Shown here one piece after another: positions 45,700 through 57,985 of a stretch of 64,000 bases of DNA. The stretch comes from Schistocephalus solidus (Eukaryota; Platyhelminthes; Cestoda; Diphyllobothriidea; Diphyllobothriidae), in the NCBI GenBank assembly GCA_017591395.1, contig WEDG01001469.1, forward strand, positions 1 through 64,000, written 5' to 3'. Under the pieces are notes generated by a model. It worked only from the letters and a program-made list of their open reading frames with translations, ran no database searches and was not told the DNA's origin. The position numbers were made by a program, and so were the translations under genes. The number at the start of each line of letters is the position of its first letter. Positions within the stretch are counted from its first letter, which is position 1.

Positions 45700-48574
45700 A
45701 TATCTTCTATGTCGTCCAGATGGACATATTTTTTTTCTGCCGCTTAACAGTCTTTCCTGAGATTTCGCTTTATCTTTGTGACTTTTCTGCAAGTGGTCGC
45801 ACACATTGACAGACACAACATATCGGGTCCGCAATTGTAATCACGTTTCTCATTCACTTTCATCGCTCACCTGACCACAACATCCCCACTTATTTTCTCT
45901 CGTGCGTACATATTTATATATAATTGCTAACATTTATTTGAACGCGCTCCATCTTCTACCCCCTTCACAGCCCATTTCCATATGGCCGCACACGTTTTAA
46001 CCAAGACGGCTAGAGTTTATAGTTTTGTTTTGTAATGTATTTCAAATAAGAAAAAAATAAGTTTCATTCAGAAGCTGAAGTGTTTCTTTTTCTCCTCCAC
46101 CACTACACCGACGTCTCTGTCTATTCCTTCTAGCGAACCCTTATTTTTGTTTCGTCTGGTGTTTCTTATATGAGAATCCCATCCTCACAGTGCGCTGCCG
46201 CGTCCATACGGTCATGCTGCTTCGCACATGTCCCTCGGGTCCTATATGTGGATGGTTCTTCGCTTGCTCTAGTCCTCTTCCTTTTCGGAATCCAAGTGAA
46301 TGCTCGCTATTTTGGTTAAAAACAGTCGACCTGTGGGCTTGGTCGGTTTCGCTGTCATGCTCGCGTGGGATAACGCTCAGCAAAATGACTATTCGTGATC
46401 CAGAATCCGGAATTCATGAGTGTTGCCTCCAAAGACAAAGAGACTTGGAAGAACCCTCATCGGTATATTTGTCGTTCCCGATAATTTAACACGTAAAAAA
46501 GGATTTTCATAAAGTAAATGTGAACACGCTGCGAATAAATCCACAGGCATTCGCCCCTTATTAAATGCCCCACAGAAGGGCCCGAAAATATAGCGACTAC
46601 TAATCGCAGTATATGCTTCGACACTGGGTTTGGAGGTCAGACTTTGCCGCATGCTCACACACGCTTGTCGAGGTGTCATTTACGGTGTTATCTTTTATGT
46701 GTTCTTTCATATACTGCAATATTTTGAAATCTCTATTTAGTTCAATAATCACCCTCAACGTGCCAAAAGAACCTGACTATTTATTGAAAGTACCGTAAAG
46801 GTAGCGAAAATAGAAGCTCACCCGAAAATTTGCCGCATATGTTTATGAATTAGAGTGGCTTTGAAAAGTTGACTTGACAGTATAGTTGCCTGTGAATTTG
46901 TACGCCATACGTGTGCAAAAGTGTACTTACTTGAAGTTTTTTTTAAAAAAAAATATTTCAGGAAACACAATTATTGAAACACTTATATACATCATATACG
47001 AAACTTTCTTTCTCGCAACATGGTGTGCTTATTATAATATCGGAGTTTTCAGGTCCATCTTGCGGAGGCAGCTCTTCGGTCACTTTTGAAAAAGTCGAAA
47101 AGAACTGAGCACGCACCAGAATGCGTCTTCTCGCTATAAAGGATTTTCCAGGGACAACTATTAATCTTGATCAAGGCGGGCTTTCAAAATGTGTATCTAG
47201 CAAAGATGAAAGTCCACGAAATCTGGTCTTCAGGACTTAAGACAGGGGCTTGTCTCATTTCATTACTACGTGACTTGCCGGAAGAAGCTTTTCGCTACGA
47301 GCATAACGGTGTCCCTGGGGTTTCTGTCGAATCTGACGTGACAAGAGAATGAGGCACATAAAACTTGCGGACTAGCCGACGTTTGACAATTGCGGCAAAA
47401 TCAGTCGATTCGGCTGCTTTATCTTAAATCCTCGGAAAATTAATCTTAATTCGTAAAATGGTAGGGTAACGTATAGCTTGTGCTTGACAACAATAAACCC
47501 TTATTGACTATCCCTATTGGCCAAAAAAGTGGTCAGAGAAAGCCTGCGCTTTCATAAATGTCCCTTATCTTTCGGGTTACTGATTCTGTAGTGATATTAT
47601 TCTTTATTTCACAGTGCTTCAATGAGATGGAACATCGTGTTTCTTCGTCCGAATTATATTGATAGTTCTTAATAGGTGCTTGCCACACCAGTGGATTTCA
47701 TCTGAATATGCAAATTCTTTTGATTGGATTTTCTTGAACACTCATGAATTCCGGGATATAAGTCAGCTGTTAGCTGAGCTTTGAGAACGCATTTGGTCAG
47801 CTGTGTAGAATTTGGCTTGCCGAAATTATTCTAAATGGGTTCCACGGCTCATTTTATTGAGTAAACATTTGCAGGGACATAGTTGGGTCACACTGTGAAA
47901 GTACAGTTTATAATAATGATTCTGTAGTTTTTCCTTTGCTAATTTATTTTGCACCATGTCAATTTTCAAACACGTCTAATGGTTGTTGTTTTGAAATTAA
48001 GCCAAGTTTTAGGAATACACGGTGACTTCAGCAGCATCCATTATGCGACTTCCTGCTCAGGTCTTGTAGGACGCTCCATTCCTGTTGCATTACAGTGGTA
48101 AAACAGCAATATCCGTCTACTGTTGAATGACTAAATGTATAGTACGGACGAGCGAGCGAGCCAATTAGCATGCAAATATCTCATTCCTTCACCGAAAACT
48201 TGACAGCTGAACTTTCAGGGATATGATTTGTTAAGCAGGCATACCCATTAAGAGTGAGGAGACCTGGCCTCCAGGGATGTCTTAGGATATATATCATATT
48301 TCGATCAGTGCTGAAGAATAGTTAGACACCTGCTTGTATTTAATTGCGGTGACTACGGAAGAGGTGACTCTCCAGCCCACAAACCTGTTTGCCACCTACG
48401 AAATCAGTCACATGTTTCTATAGCATAAAGCATCGCCCGGATAAAGTGTGACATGGAATCTATGGTTGCATTAGACCGAAGACAAGAATTGTGGCTATCA
48501 TTAGGCAAAGAATATGGTAAGGATTATTTCTCTGGCCCGCTGAACAGGACACGAGAGTAGGAACATTGGTTGAT
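45700..48574. other. 3' UTR and gene-poor flank
   Basis: The region after the HECTD1 stop should hold its 3' UTR. AAATAAGAAAAAAATAAG near 46045 is the nearest A-rich candidate for 3' processing, but there is no clear AATAAA. Frames at 46141-46679 overlap on both strands without a recognised match. Confidence 0.4.
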
Positions 48575-48990
48575 GGGTGCTCACCTATCGGTTACGCTAC
48601 TCACTTGCCCCGTGCTGCCTTGTGGATCATTGTCGTGCCCCGACAGGAGCCGCACAGCGGCTAGTATTATAGGCAGAAGAGCATTACCAACAAAAGCAAG
48701 AGAGCGTGGAATGGCCGTCATCAACCAACCCTACCCAATGCCAGATGTTGCACCAACCGAGGCTCGAACCTGCGACCTGTTGATTAGAAATGCAAAGCTT
48801 TAACCATTGAGCCATGGGCCATGCCGGTTTAAAACGGGAATATTGATGCTTGTTGACGAATGCTCAACGATCGCTATTCGATCTCGTTACGCTCAGCCTT
48901 TTGGACTAAATTTCGAGCCCCGCCAGCAAATGAAAAGTGGCCAGTAGTAGTTAGCAATTCCGACAGTAATCCGCGATTATTCTTAGCCAT
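48575..48990 (-). repeat. tRNA-derived SINE, minus orientation
   Basis: On the minus strand the head reads GGCTCAATGGTTAAAGC (A box) and GCAGGTTCGAGCCTC (B box), followed by the family body with GATGACGGCC and a tail toward 48575. The 5' module CAATATTCCCG lies near 48840. The adjacent CAACGATCGCTATTCGATCT (48868-48887) is a SINE tail remnant. Confidence 0.75.
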
Positions 48991-49004
48991 CTAATTCATT
49001 AACG

Positions 49005-49190
49005 AACGTCAATATTCCCGATCTCAACCGGTACGACCATGAGCCCGTGGCTTAATGGTTAGGGGCGTTGGACGTCTGAGCGACAGGTCGTGAGTTCGAA
49101 CCCCGTCTGGTGCAACACCTGGGTATGTGTCTGGCTAAATGGGGACAATGAATCATAAATGACTATGTCAATCTCCCTTATCTTTTTTGG
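49005..49190 (+). repeat. tRNA-derived SINE, plus orientation
   Basis: The 5' module GTCAATATTCCCGATCTCAA is followed by the head GAGCCCGTGGCTTAATGGTT (A box) and GTCGTGAGTTCGAACCCCG (B box). The body is short: GGGTATGTGTCTGGCTAAAT and ATCTCCCTTATC. It faces the copy at 48575-48990 head-to-head. Confidence 0.75.
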
Positions 49191-49269
49191 TAATGTTCTT
49201 CTGCGTAGAATAGGAATACCCAGCCCAGATGATAATGGTATCTATGCGCATAATTCCACAAAGGGTACA

Positions 49270-49400
49270 TATTTCCGTTTGCTAACCGTAAAACTAGCCC
49301 TAACCGTAGAGCATAGCCCTCATCATAACCCTAACCCTACAATTAACTCTAACTGTTACCTGAGCCCTAACTTTAGTTAACAAGGAACTTAACCTTATGC
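49270..49400. repeat. Degenerate telomere-like CCCTAA tract
   Basis: Variants such as GCCCTAACCGTAG, CATAACCCTAACCCTAC and GAGCCCTAACTTTAG recur. Downstream, CTGTTTACGTGGCCATATAA resembles CTGTTTAGGCGGCCACACAA beside the tract at 39 kb, so both may belong to the same repeat. Confidence 0.6.
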
Positions 49401-52400
49401 AAACCTCCAACCTAGCTCTATTTTCCTGGCAGTAAAACACCTGCATATAAAGCAGTTCTTGTTCTTATGGCCTGTTTACGTGGCCATATAATTCATCCCT
49501 AGCAAAAAATATTTTTTTGCCACAGAATCAAGCGTTAAACATTGGATTTATAGAACTCTTCTTTAAAAAAAAACAGAAAGGCAGTTTATTTTCACTTAAC
49601 AAAGCGGGGCGCGATCTCGTTTTAACTAAAAACTACTTTAAACGATCGATCTTTCTTTTGCTTATTATTTTAACTGAATAATGCAAAGCTGTGTCATGCC
49701 TCCTCCTACATCAGGGAACTTTTAAAGGTAAGTGACTGCGCCCATGATCTGGATCTATTCTTCACTGTTGAAGAGCTCGAACACGAGGTTGAAGCTTCGG
49801 ACCAATGTTTCTTCTTTTCCGTAGGAAAAACCACCACGACCGCGACCACCACCGCCATCGTAGTCATCCGTTTGTTCTGAATAATAGGTTTCTGTTTGAT
49901 TAGTTTATCTGAAACGAAATTTCCCACTCATCCATATGTGAAGTGTATACTTTTCGAAAAATAATGGCCTTATAACCAACTCGAGGTTCATGGAAGATCT
50001 CAGGCCATTCAAAACGAATCTGGAGCATATCTGGTTAAGGTCCAACCGAAGACGTCTACCTAGCTAAACCGCGAACAAATCCCAAAAACTCTAAAATTCT
50101 AGAATAAATTTACAATTACTTTTTCTTTTTTTCGCGCGCAGTTTTTCAAAAAGCAATCAACAAGGATATGTATGCGTGAAAAGGCAGGGCTTATGAATAA
50201 AAAATTACTTCACCTGTGCAATAACGTGCCTCGCATACGTCTTTTTGACGCAAAATTTTCTGCTCATAAACCAACTGAAGAAGTATACTTTCAGCGTACA
50301 GACGGCCTTACTCCACCATCCAAAAAAACAAAATAAAAATGGAAATTTGCGGAGGCAATATGCCTTTAAGTGATGTCCTTAACTTTATTGGCTGGTATTC
50401 TCATAAATCCCATTGAATTCAGTTAGAAAAAAGTGTTAGCGAACAAAATGCGCGTTTTCCCTAAAAGCGAGAGGAGATAAGCAAGATAGGCCCAATGATT
50501 TTATAGGAGTAAGTTTTCCTTCGAACATTACTGAAATGATCGAACATGCTGCTGCTATTTTAAGGTTAGAATCAAAATAATGGGTGTGTGGAGACCGTGA
50601 ATTCATTAGCCTACCAGCAAGGACGAAATGGTTATCTGATTCAAGTTATGCTTGTGTGTTGCAGAATGAGAGCTTGGAATACGCAGATTTTAGAGAAGAC
50701 CGCTTTAAGGCCATCGTCTCGGAGAATTCCAGCTCATCACATGGGCCTGAAAACAAGTGGTCAGAGAGTCTTAAGTAAAATTTGCAGTATTTCCACAGTT
50801 TACATTACTTCCGGCAAGGTGTATGTACACCCAATATCGACTTTTGTGGTATTCTACTCAGTTATCGATATGCATTGTCAACAGGGCGATGCAGAATGAA
50901 GATGAAATTTCGATCCTGAAGGTTCTGCTCAGCCAATCATATCTTACGTTTGGCAAAGAGGAATTGCTATTTGAACTATCGAAATACGGCCAGGTTCGGT
51001 GGATACCCTGCGAATAGACTAGGTCGATGATCGCTCTTTACACCTTGTTTTGTTAAATAAACCCAACAGTTACCTCAGAACTGACATCGTAATCGTAAAA
51101 TACTGATTTATAAACTAATAAACTCCGTTTATCTGCCTGCACTAGAAATCTCAACTTCAGACGATTATTGCTATATAGGCAGTGTACTTTGCATGTTCTA
51201 TAAAAATGTGTTGTTTATTTATGCATATGTCTGGGTATTTGAAGTTTCCTTTGATGCTGCAGTCTTTCCTACAATAACAGCCCAAGGACACTTTAAAATC
51301 GAGGCGAGTTCTTTTTTCCCAAGTATCGGTACGCCAAAGAATGTAACTTTATATCCCGCACGATGAACATTTCGTGGAGACCGATACTAGAGGACAGTCG
51401 AAGCGGCTATTTCATAGGCATTTCAATAAGACATGTTCTTAAAATGCCTTTATTTAATAGTCACGAATTGTCCAACTGACTGCAATTCGATACTTTGATG
51501 CAGGAGATTGGCAACTTTTAAAAGCAGAATTTTTTCGATGACGTTAAAACATTTATCTACTGCTGGCTTACTGTTTAACTGCTTATTGTCATAGCGCCAT
51601 ATGTTCGGTTTTGCTACTGCTGTTTGAATATAATACGCCTGGTAGGATTAACAGTTTAACCCTTGTAATTAAGACGAATATGAACTTGGGCAAATGTGCG
51701 TGGAGCAAGTGCGTTTTTAGAATTCAGTGGATAAAGGAAGGAGGGTGGAACGGATACTCTCTCCGGTAGAAGATATGTCAGACAAAAATCAAAAATCGTC
51801 CTATTTCTTGTCATAAACATTAATAACCAGTAAATAATAAGTTTTTGCGACACCGTATCGGAGCGCAAAAAGCTGACAGCATAGAATTTATATCTCTGGG
51901 CATAAGGTCGTCACTTGTTGTCGGAACGAGCTTCAAGTTAAGGGTATCACACTTTCACACAGGGGTGTGTTTTCAGTAATACATCCTTGTTCTGTACCTT
52001 AACTTCAGTATAATTTCAGGTATAAAATCTCAACATGGACTAGTGTTTTACAAATTTTCCTTTGAAATAGAGTTGCATAAAAAACGTGAGTAGAAAAAAA
52101 CATCCACTGTACGATTAACATCACAACCCCAGTCGATTTGGCGTAGGTTTCGAGGATGCAGACAAATAGTAACTTAGCTTCTTTGTTCATATAAGAATGT
52201 AAGCACTCAGATTACCCGGCAGATGAATGCATTCCTGTCACTTCTCGTTGAACTGGTAAACTTATTCTGTGAATGAGGAAACTGCGAGCTTCTAGGTCCA
52301 ATAGCATTACTGTATATATACGAATTAGTTTGGGCAACCCAAACATCTTGGAGGAAGAACACCCATTAAGGTTGAGGATCATTTCAGCTTTGGACTCCAA

Positions 52401-52945
52401 AAATACATTGATATTCCTCCAGACAATCTGACATACCGTAAGTGCAGAGGTAGTTCAGCCTTGCTTCTAACAAGAATTCCTGAATCTAATTGCCCTTAAT
52501 CGCCTAAGGACACTCTCTCGGTGCGCAACGTGATCGCAGATTACTGCACACAGAGGTCACGAGTGTTGCACGCATGTGAACCTCGCACTCGGACAAGGTA
52601 GTGTGCGTAAACAATCGAAATGCACACAAGCGCATGCGCATCGCAAAACAGAAACCCTGAAGACGTCGTGCTGACACCCGTATCCTGATTGGCAACTGCT
52701 TGACCGTGCTCACCAAACCGATCTGCGTTGTGCACAGTATTTTCGCTAGCGAACGCATGTCTATGAGGACATTGTGCGCGAGGTCAAGCGCCAATGAGCA
52801 GCCTTGCTTGCAACCGAGCGCCCGTGCTCATGCATAGGTGCTGAAGAGGCCTCCTTTGAGCTATATCAAGGCCTAAGTCTGCTTATTCACACATGCGATC
52901 GCCTAACTGAAGGGAACCAGGGCCCTGTCGCTTTCTTTCGGGGTC
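49401..52945. other. Intergenic, unassigned
   Basis: The region is AT-rich with short frames and no recognised homology. The stretch 52510-52800 is richer in GC than its surroundings and might include the 5' flank of the EF-hand gene; no promoter element was identified with confidence. Confidence 0.35.
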
Positions 52946-53134
52946 ATGGAGACATGGGAAAGTACAAGGAGCTTTTACAGGGAGAAACGTACTCTACGGA
53001 CCGTGGAGGCTCATGTGGAACCGTTTACACGTGCATTCATGGAAATAGACCAAAATTCTGATGGTGTTATCACAAAAGCGGATCTACAGAGATTCGTTCG
53101 AAAGAACAATCTTGTTGAGGATGAGATGGTCGAG
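52946..53134 (+). CDS. EF-hand protein, first exon (tegumental calcium-binding type), 3'-partial
   Basis: Sixty-three codons begin at the ATG at 52946 (METWESTRSFYREKRT) and continue AHVEPFTRAFMEIDQNSDGV then ITKADLQRFVRKNNLVEDEM. An EF-hand loop is clear: DQNSDGVITKAD, with D, N, D, V, T and D at the calcium-ligand positions 1, 3, 5, 7, 9 and 12. The helix-loop-helix pattern EPF..F..ID.. and ..RKNNL resembles the flatworm tegument-allergen-like EF-hand proteins, which typically have two EF-hands followed by a dynein light chain domain. The exon ends in phase 0 at a GTAGGT donor. The next upstream stop in frame is at 52904. No second EF-hand exon was recognised to the end of the window, so the rest may lie beyond it or the copy may be a fragment. 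The subfamily name is inference. Confidence 0.62.
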
Positions 53135-55079
53135 GTAGGTGTATTGGTTGAATTTGTTTTCACTGATCATTTTGGGTTTACACCATTAGTCCAATTGTGA
53201 TGGCGTTTCGATCTGACACCAGATGAACGCATTAACCCTTGCTTGCATTCGCCAGAGAAGGGTAAACAATATTGTTTTGCTTCATATATTTAGATTTCAT
53301 AAGTTACGGCCCGTTACGCGAAATCAGCGCACAATGCGTCTACTAAAGTTTCACATCAAAATAGAATCGATCGTTAGGAAAAATAAGGCTTATTATGGTT
53401 TAAAAATTAATATTACATTGTATAGCAATAATAATTTTTTCGAAAAGGTACATATTACGAAAATATGAGAAAACTGAAGTTTTAAATTTATAGGAAGCCT
53501 GTGCATGCAACTAAATAAGTGAATAAAGCAGCAAAATTAGAATTACTTTTGAAAATAGTCTTTTTCAGAAATATGCGCATACATATTCCTCTAGATTTAG
53601 CGCAACGTAAAGTATGGCCGTTATCAAGCAGCCAAGACTGATAATTAATTATCCGTGTGGTAAAACAAAGTAAATTCGCACAAGTTCATTACAGCGCTTT
53701 TTGTTACAAAACTTAATTTTTTTACATTGAATCTGCCCTTGTTTTCCGAAAACCATGTTATCACTCAAACCTGCATTCACCTGTTTTTTTTGAAAGCATA
53801 ATAAATTTTTCTGTTCTCTGAAGGGCTATATTCCATATTTTTTCCGGCTAGTATTAATATTCTTTCATGGTACTGTGCACAAAACCAAAATGCTTTGTTC
53901 CATAGCTTTTGATAGCATAAAGAAATTCCTGCATAGCAAGAAACGTTGGATTTCGCCCAATGTTGCCCAGTTTCCTCATCAAGAAATCGACTTGAAGTGA
54001 ACTGTTTATTATTAAACAGCTTTATGTGCATGAATTCAATACAACAAAGAGAACTAACACCTAAAAATTCCTGTCCATCTACTACCTCAAATTCTGATAG
54101 TAAAATTTCATGAATAAGCAATCTACTGTATGTATGATTTAGACATTTTTGTGCATGGTTGACACCAACAAAAATAAACTTTCAATAAAACAAACAAATA
54201 CATTTCGTTGCGCGTATTTTCAGTTGGCGCGTAGTTTTAGGGAATTTTTCTTCATGCCAGAGAAACACCTTCATTGATTCGTTCAAATTACCATGAAACT
54301 GCTCTGGCAGGCCACTTCCTCCCAAAACCAAGGTGAAAACTTTGCCTGAAGTGGCCGCGTAAGGAGAAGAACCATTAACAACTGTCGTCGTATCCTTTGA
54401 ATAATTACTGCCAAAGGGACAGCTTTACCTGGCGGCAGTGAATGAATCAGGGTAATAAAGGCGATCTTATCTTGCATGCCGATCACGTCTTGATGAGAAA
54501 TCGGAAAGAATGAACGAGGGAAAAAAGACCGGTTCTCAAATAGTTCTAAATAAGAAGTTGAAATATAATTTCTATCCAAAAAATAAGTACTACCATGCTG
54601 AAAAATCTTTCTAGGCAGTTGTGTTTATTCACTTCTGGGGTAAACATTATTTTACTTCGTTTTCTGCATCTTATTACAACGCATAAAAATAATTTAGCTA
54701 CTAATTTGACAGAAGAAAGCTTCTTATGTAAAGTAGGTACTTGAAGGGCCCTCAGGTTTCGAGAGTCCTCTCTACTTAGTGCTATCCTGCGTCATAAAAA
54801 TATTAAGTCGTTTATTTATTGACTCTCATGATTATTATTGCAGCTTTCTAAGGTATACACGAATATCAACATTATTTTCAGCTTTCATTAGCACCAAACT
54901 ACTTATTTATATGGAGCAAAGAGCTAAGGAGACCTTTTAAGTTGATTTTTGAAATTTGCATGTAACCCGGAAAAGTACAAAGAGGTCTGCAGTTCTTCCT
55001 AAATGTACAGGAATGATGCCTTCCAGGGCAGAACACAAGGACTGCCAAACATAGTATGTCGGTGGTTGTCTGGCAACCA
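53135..55079. other. AT-rich sequence after the EF-hand exon
   Basis: It may be the first intron of the EF-hand gene. Minus-strand frames at 53777-54121 and 54283-54579 have no recognised match. Confidence 0.35.
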
Positions 55080-55225
55080 CGCCTTATAAATACTGCGATC
55101 CTTGCGCCCTCTATTGCACTTTTGCGACCGTCTCTGATGATGGGTTTCAGAGAGAATCCAAATGTTTGGGCTCATAATGCTCTTCTAGTGATTGTGACTC
55201 CGTGAATTTATTCGAAATATACTTG
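55080..55225 (+). repeat. Penelope-like terminal sequence with decayed hammerhead-like core
   Basis: CTTATAAATACTGCGATCC, CTGATGA (55134-55140), GGGTT and AATCC as stem II, then AAATG where GAAAC is expected. CGTCT before the core can pair with the GGGC that follows (with wobble), as stem I. The G at the start of GAAA is lost, so activity is unlikely. Confidence 0.5.
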
Positions 55226-55259
55226 GCTTAATAAATAAATAAATATAAAGTAGAGGATT

Positions 55260-55413
55260 TTGGCAGCCTTGAATAATTCCTTTGACCCACTCGTGAAAAC
55301 CTCGGCGGCCTCGGTGGGATTCTAACCCACGTAACGCTCTAGCCAAGGTCCCAAGTCCGTGAGTTTAATCACACTTGGGTCACAAGTGGGTAAAAATTAT
55401 TCAAAGCTGCCAA
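55260..55413 (-). mobile_element. Small element with ~33-bp terminal inverted repeats and tRNA-like promoter
   Basis: The left end TTGGCAGCCTTGAATAATTC and the reversed right end TTGGCAGCTTTGAATAATTT match over about 33 bases, including ACCCACTYGTGA. Inside, on the minus strand, GGCTAGAGCGTT and GTGGGTTAGAATCCCACC resemble an A-box region and a B box. The minus-strand stretch GACCCAAGTGTGATTAAACT is identical to the start of the neighbouring plus copy at 55554. A MITE-like end structure together with a SINE-like promoter is unusual. Confidence 0.6.
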
Positions 55414-55549
55414 CATTCTGTACTACTTAATTGTGCCTGGTAGTCATCTGGTGGATTCTAGATTGATTGATTAGGAAATCATGCTTGGGCAGTCAGCTTA
55501 CCTTATCAGAATTGGTGGATTCCATGCGTTGCAGTAGGCTGGGTGGGTA

Positions 55550-55680
55550 ACTTGACCCAAGTGTGATTAAACTCATGGCTCCCGGTGGGGCCTCGTTGCT
55601 CATTTGGCTAGAGCGTTGGCTGTACTACAGCCTTCCCCTTGATGGTGTGGGTTCGAATACCACCGAAGCCACAAAGTTTT
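55550..55680 (+). repeat. tRNA-like SINE copy related to 55260-55413
   Basis: It starts GACCCAAGTGTGATTAAACT and has TTGCTCATTTGGCTAGAGCG (A-box region), then GTGGGTTCGAATACCACCGA (B box) and GCCACA. The two boxes are separated by a long middle part. It lies inverted relative to 55260-55413. Confidence 0.65.
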
Positions 55681-57741
55681 TCAAATACGAGTCAAAGAAA
55701 ATAGATAGTAGTTTAAATGTGATTCTTCGCAGAATCGTGACTCACGATTATGGTTGAATAGATTTTCGGGCAAGAAAAAGCACCCTACGTTGTGTTGAAT
55801 AATAGTTTGTAATGTTATTTGGTAAAATTATTGCTTCCTAGGTTGGGAATGGAGTTTATTTGAAAATATACTTTTAACATTCAGTCAAATTAGCTTGGTT
55901 TCAGGATGTGCCACAAATTTAATGCCATCTGAAATTTAGCTATTTTATGATAAAGGAAGTAGAGGAAAAATGAATTCGGTTATGGAAAAGTTTTGCTTAT
56001 CAGCTGCTACCAGTGTATGTTGTATAACAAAATAAAAGCGGTTTACCATGTACTGTTTCCACGAAAATATTTACTAATCCAGATTTTTGACTGGATATTT
56101 TTTGCTTTGCCCATTTGAAAGTTTCTTAAATGAGAACTTTTTTGCGGCCTAGTGAGTAGCTGCTAAAAGTCACGATTTTCAACGATTCTAAATAATCCTT
56201 AAGTAACAGCGCGTCTAATTGGTGGCCATTTTTCATTATGTCAGCTGCATCCATTTAGAACACAGCATTTTAATTAAATTCCCATATCTTGGGAGCCGTT
56301 GCATTTTTAATAAAATCGTCACTGTGAACTCAAAGTAAGACATGTGTCCCAGAAGAAGTTATGAACGTGTCGAGTTTAATTATTAAGATCGATTGTTTTC
56401 CCTCAGCACTTAATTTAGGGCACTAAACATGTGCAGTTGTTTCTGATATCGCAAGATAACCACAAATTGGTAACTAGGTGGCTAATAGAGACACGGCCAA
56501 ATTTCCATACAAAACCTGCGATAGAGCCAGCAAGTCCTTTGCGGTTAATAACCAGGTTTAAATAATTCAATAGGAAGTAAAATACACGTGAAGAAAAAAT
56601 TCCTTTTGGCGAAATACTTTATAGCTACTTTATCGGCAGGAACTGTTTAAAATGACTACGAAGAGCGTGCTTCTAAAAGGTTTAGTTTGAATAAATTACG
56701 CAAAGGTTTCGCTTGAAGTAATAAAACGGAAATAAACTAAATTGTTTTGTTTCTCTCCGGACGGAAACGAAATTTCATTTTGTGCTTGGATTTATTTATA
56801 ACACTGAGCTGAAATTGAAGCATAAAATTGTAACTTTCTTTTGTGAATGTGTTGCGTTACTCCGAGAGTAACAATGATGAATCAATGAAGATGAAACCCA
56901 CCTGCATTATTCAATATGCTTTTCATAGGATAGTGCGATGTAAGCGTGGACGTTTCACCCAAAAGTTAGAAAAACGTTCTTATATCAAAACAGTGATGAG
57001 GCTTTTCTGTCCTTCTGGGTTAGTGCAGCAGAGAAAAGGCATAATATGCATATATGAATGCTTTTTCATCGCAGAATATCTGCCGAAAGGAAATAAAGTA
57101 AATTTCAAAATTTGGCTCTCCTCCCCATATCGCTGAGTAAAAATTAGAAATAAACGGTGACTTATAAAGGGCTTTTAAGTTTTTCTCTACTCGAGCGTCT
57201 CAAGTGTTTTGTCGTCAAATATTAATAAACAACCACTATTATTTTCTAGAGAAGTATCGCAAGCTTCTCGTGTGGTCATTAGTCGTTCTAATTTAAGTTT
57301 AAAGAGTTTAAAACACTGAATATCACAAACCTATTCCAAAGGTCAGCAACCAAAGAAGTCTTCATATGTTTTTATGGAGCCAAGATCATTGTTTGGAAGA
57401 CAAATAAACTGCAATTTCATAATAGAAAGAGAGTCATTTGGAAATCTTTCGGAGAAGAAAAACCAAGCTTTGTCAGGTAATCAGAAGTATGTCCCAGAAT
57501 ATGTGTGCTTAACTCGTAATTTCAGTGCACGGTTCGTGACTGGTTGGGATCAGTCCCGAAAGGATAATGGGATCAGAGACAACAAACTTCGATGCAACTA
57601 TTCGCAAAAAGATCCTTTGTACGTACATTTAGCAGCAGGAGCAGCTTAATTTTAGAAGACATCGCATCCACCCTGCGATCCACATGGCATTATTTAAAGT
57701 GCAGACGCGTTTGGATAACGCTTTTGTTACCAATGAATATT
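55681..57741. other. AT-rich, unassigned
   Basis: Short frames (for example 56843-57136) have no recognised homology and show no splice-linked neighbours. Confidence 0.35.
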
Positions 57742-57985
57742 GCCGGCAAAGACAAGGCCGACTGGAATCGCCATTTCTTACTTATTAGCCGTCGTCAGCC
57801 AGTCATACCCAACCACAGGTGGCGCACCACCCGAGGATCAAACCCACGACCCGTTGATCAGAAGTCCAACACTTTAACCATTGAGCCACGGGCTCGATGT
57901 CTTGCCGGTTTAGATCAGGAATATTGGCTTGCATTCGTTGTTGAACGCTCATCGATCGCAAACAGAACTCACTCATTCTGCACTG
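57742..57985 (-). repeat. tRNA-derived SINE, minus orientation
   Basis: On the minus strand the head GAGCCCGTGGCTCAATGGTT and the B-box region GTGGGTTTGATCCTC are present, then TATGACTGGCTGACGACGG, TAAGAAATGGCGATTCC and GTCTTTGCC. The 5' module with CCTGATCTAAACCGGC lies near 57910, and another tail remnant (CGATGAGCGTTCAACAACGA) at about 57950. Confidence 0.75.

Noticed and set aside
46141..46679. Overlapping frames on both strands downstream of HECTD1
   Set aside because: No homology recognised and no splice or start context. They could be an old retroelement, but I cannot support that.
49034..49115. Possible tRNA gene with GTTCGAACCCC T-arm
   Set aside because: It is followed by SINE body sequence and has a mirrored copy at 48.8 kb, so it is a SINE head.
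56843..57136. 97-codon plus-strand frame in the AT-rich region
   Set aside because: Composition is as expected by chance, with no domain and no neighbouring exons.
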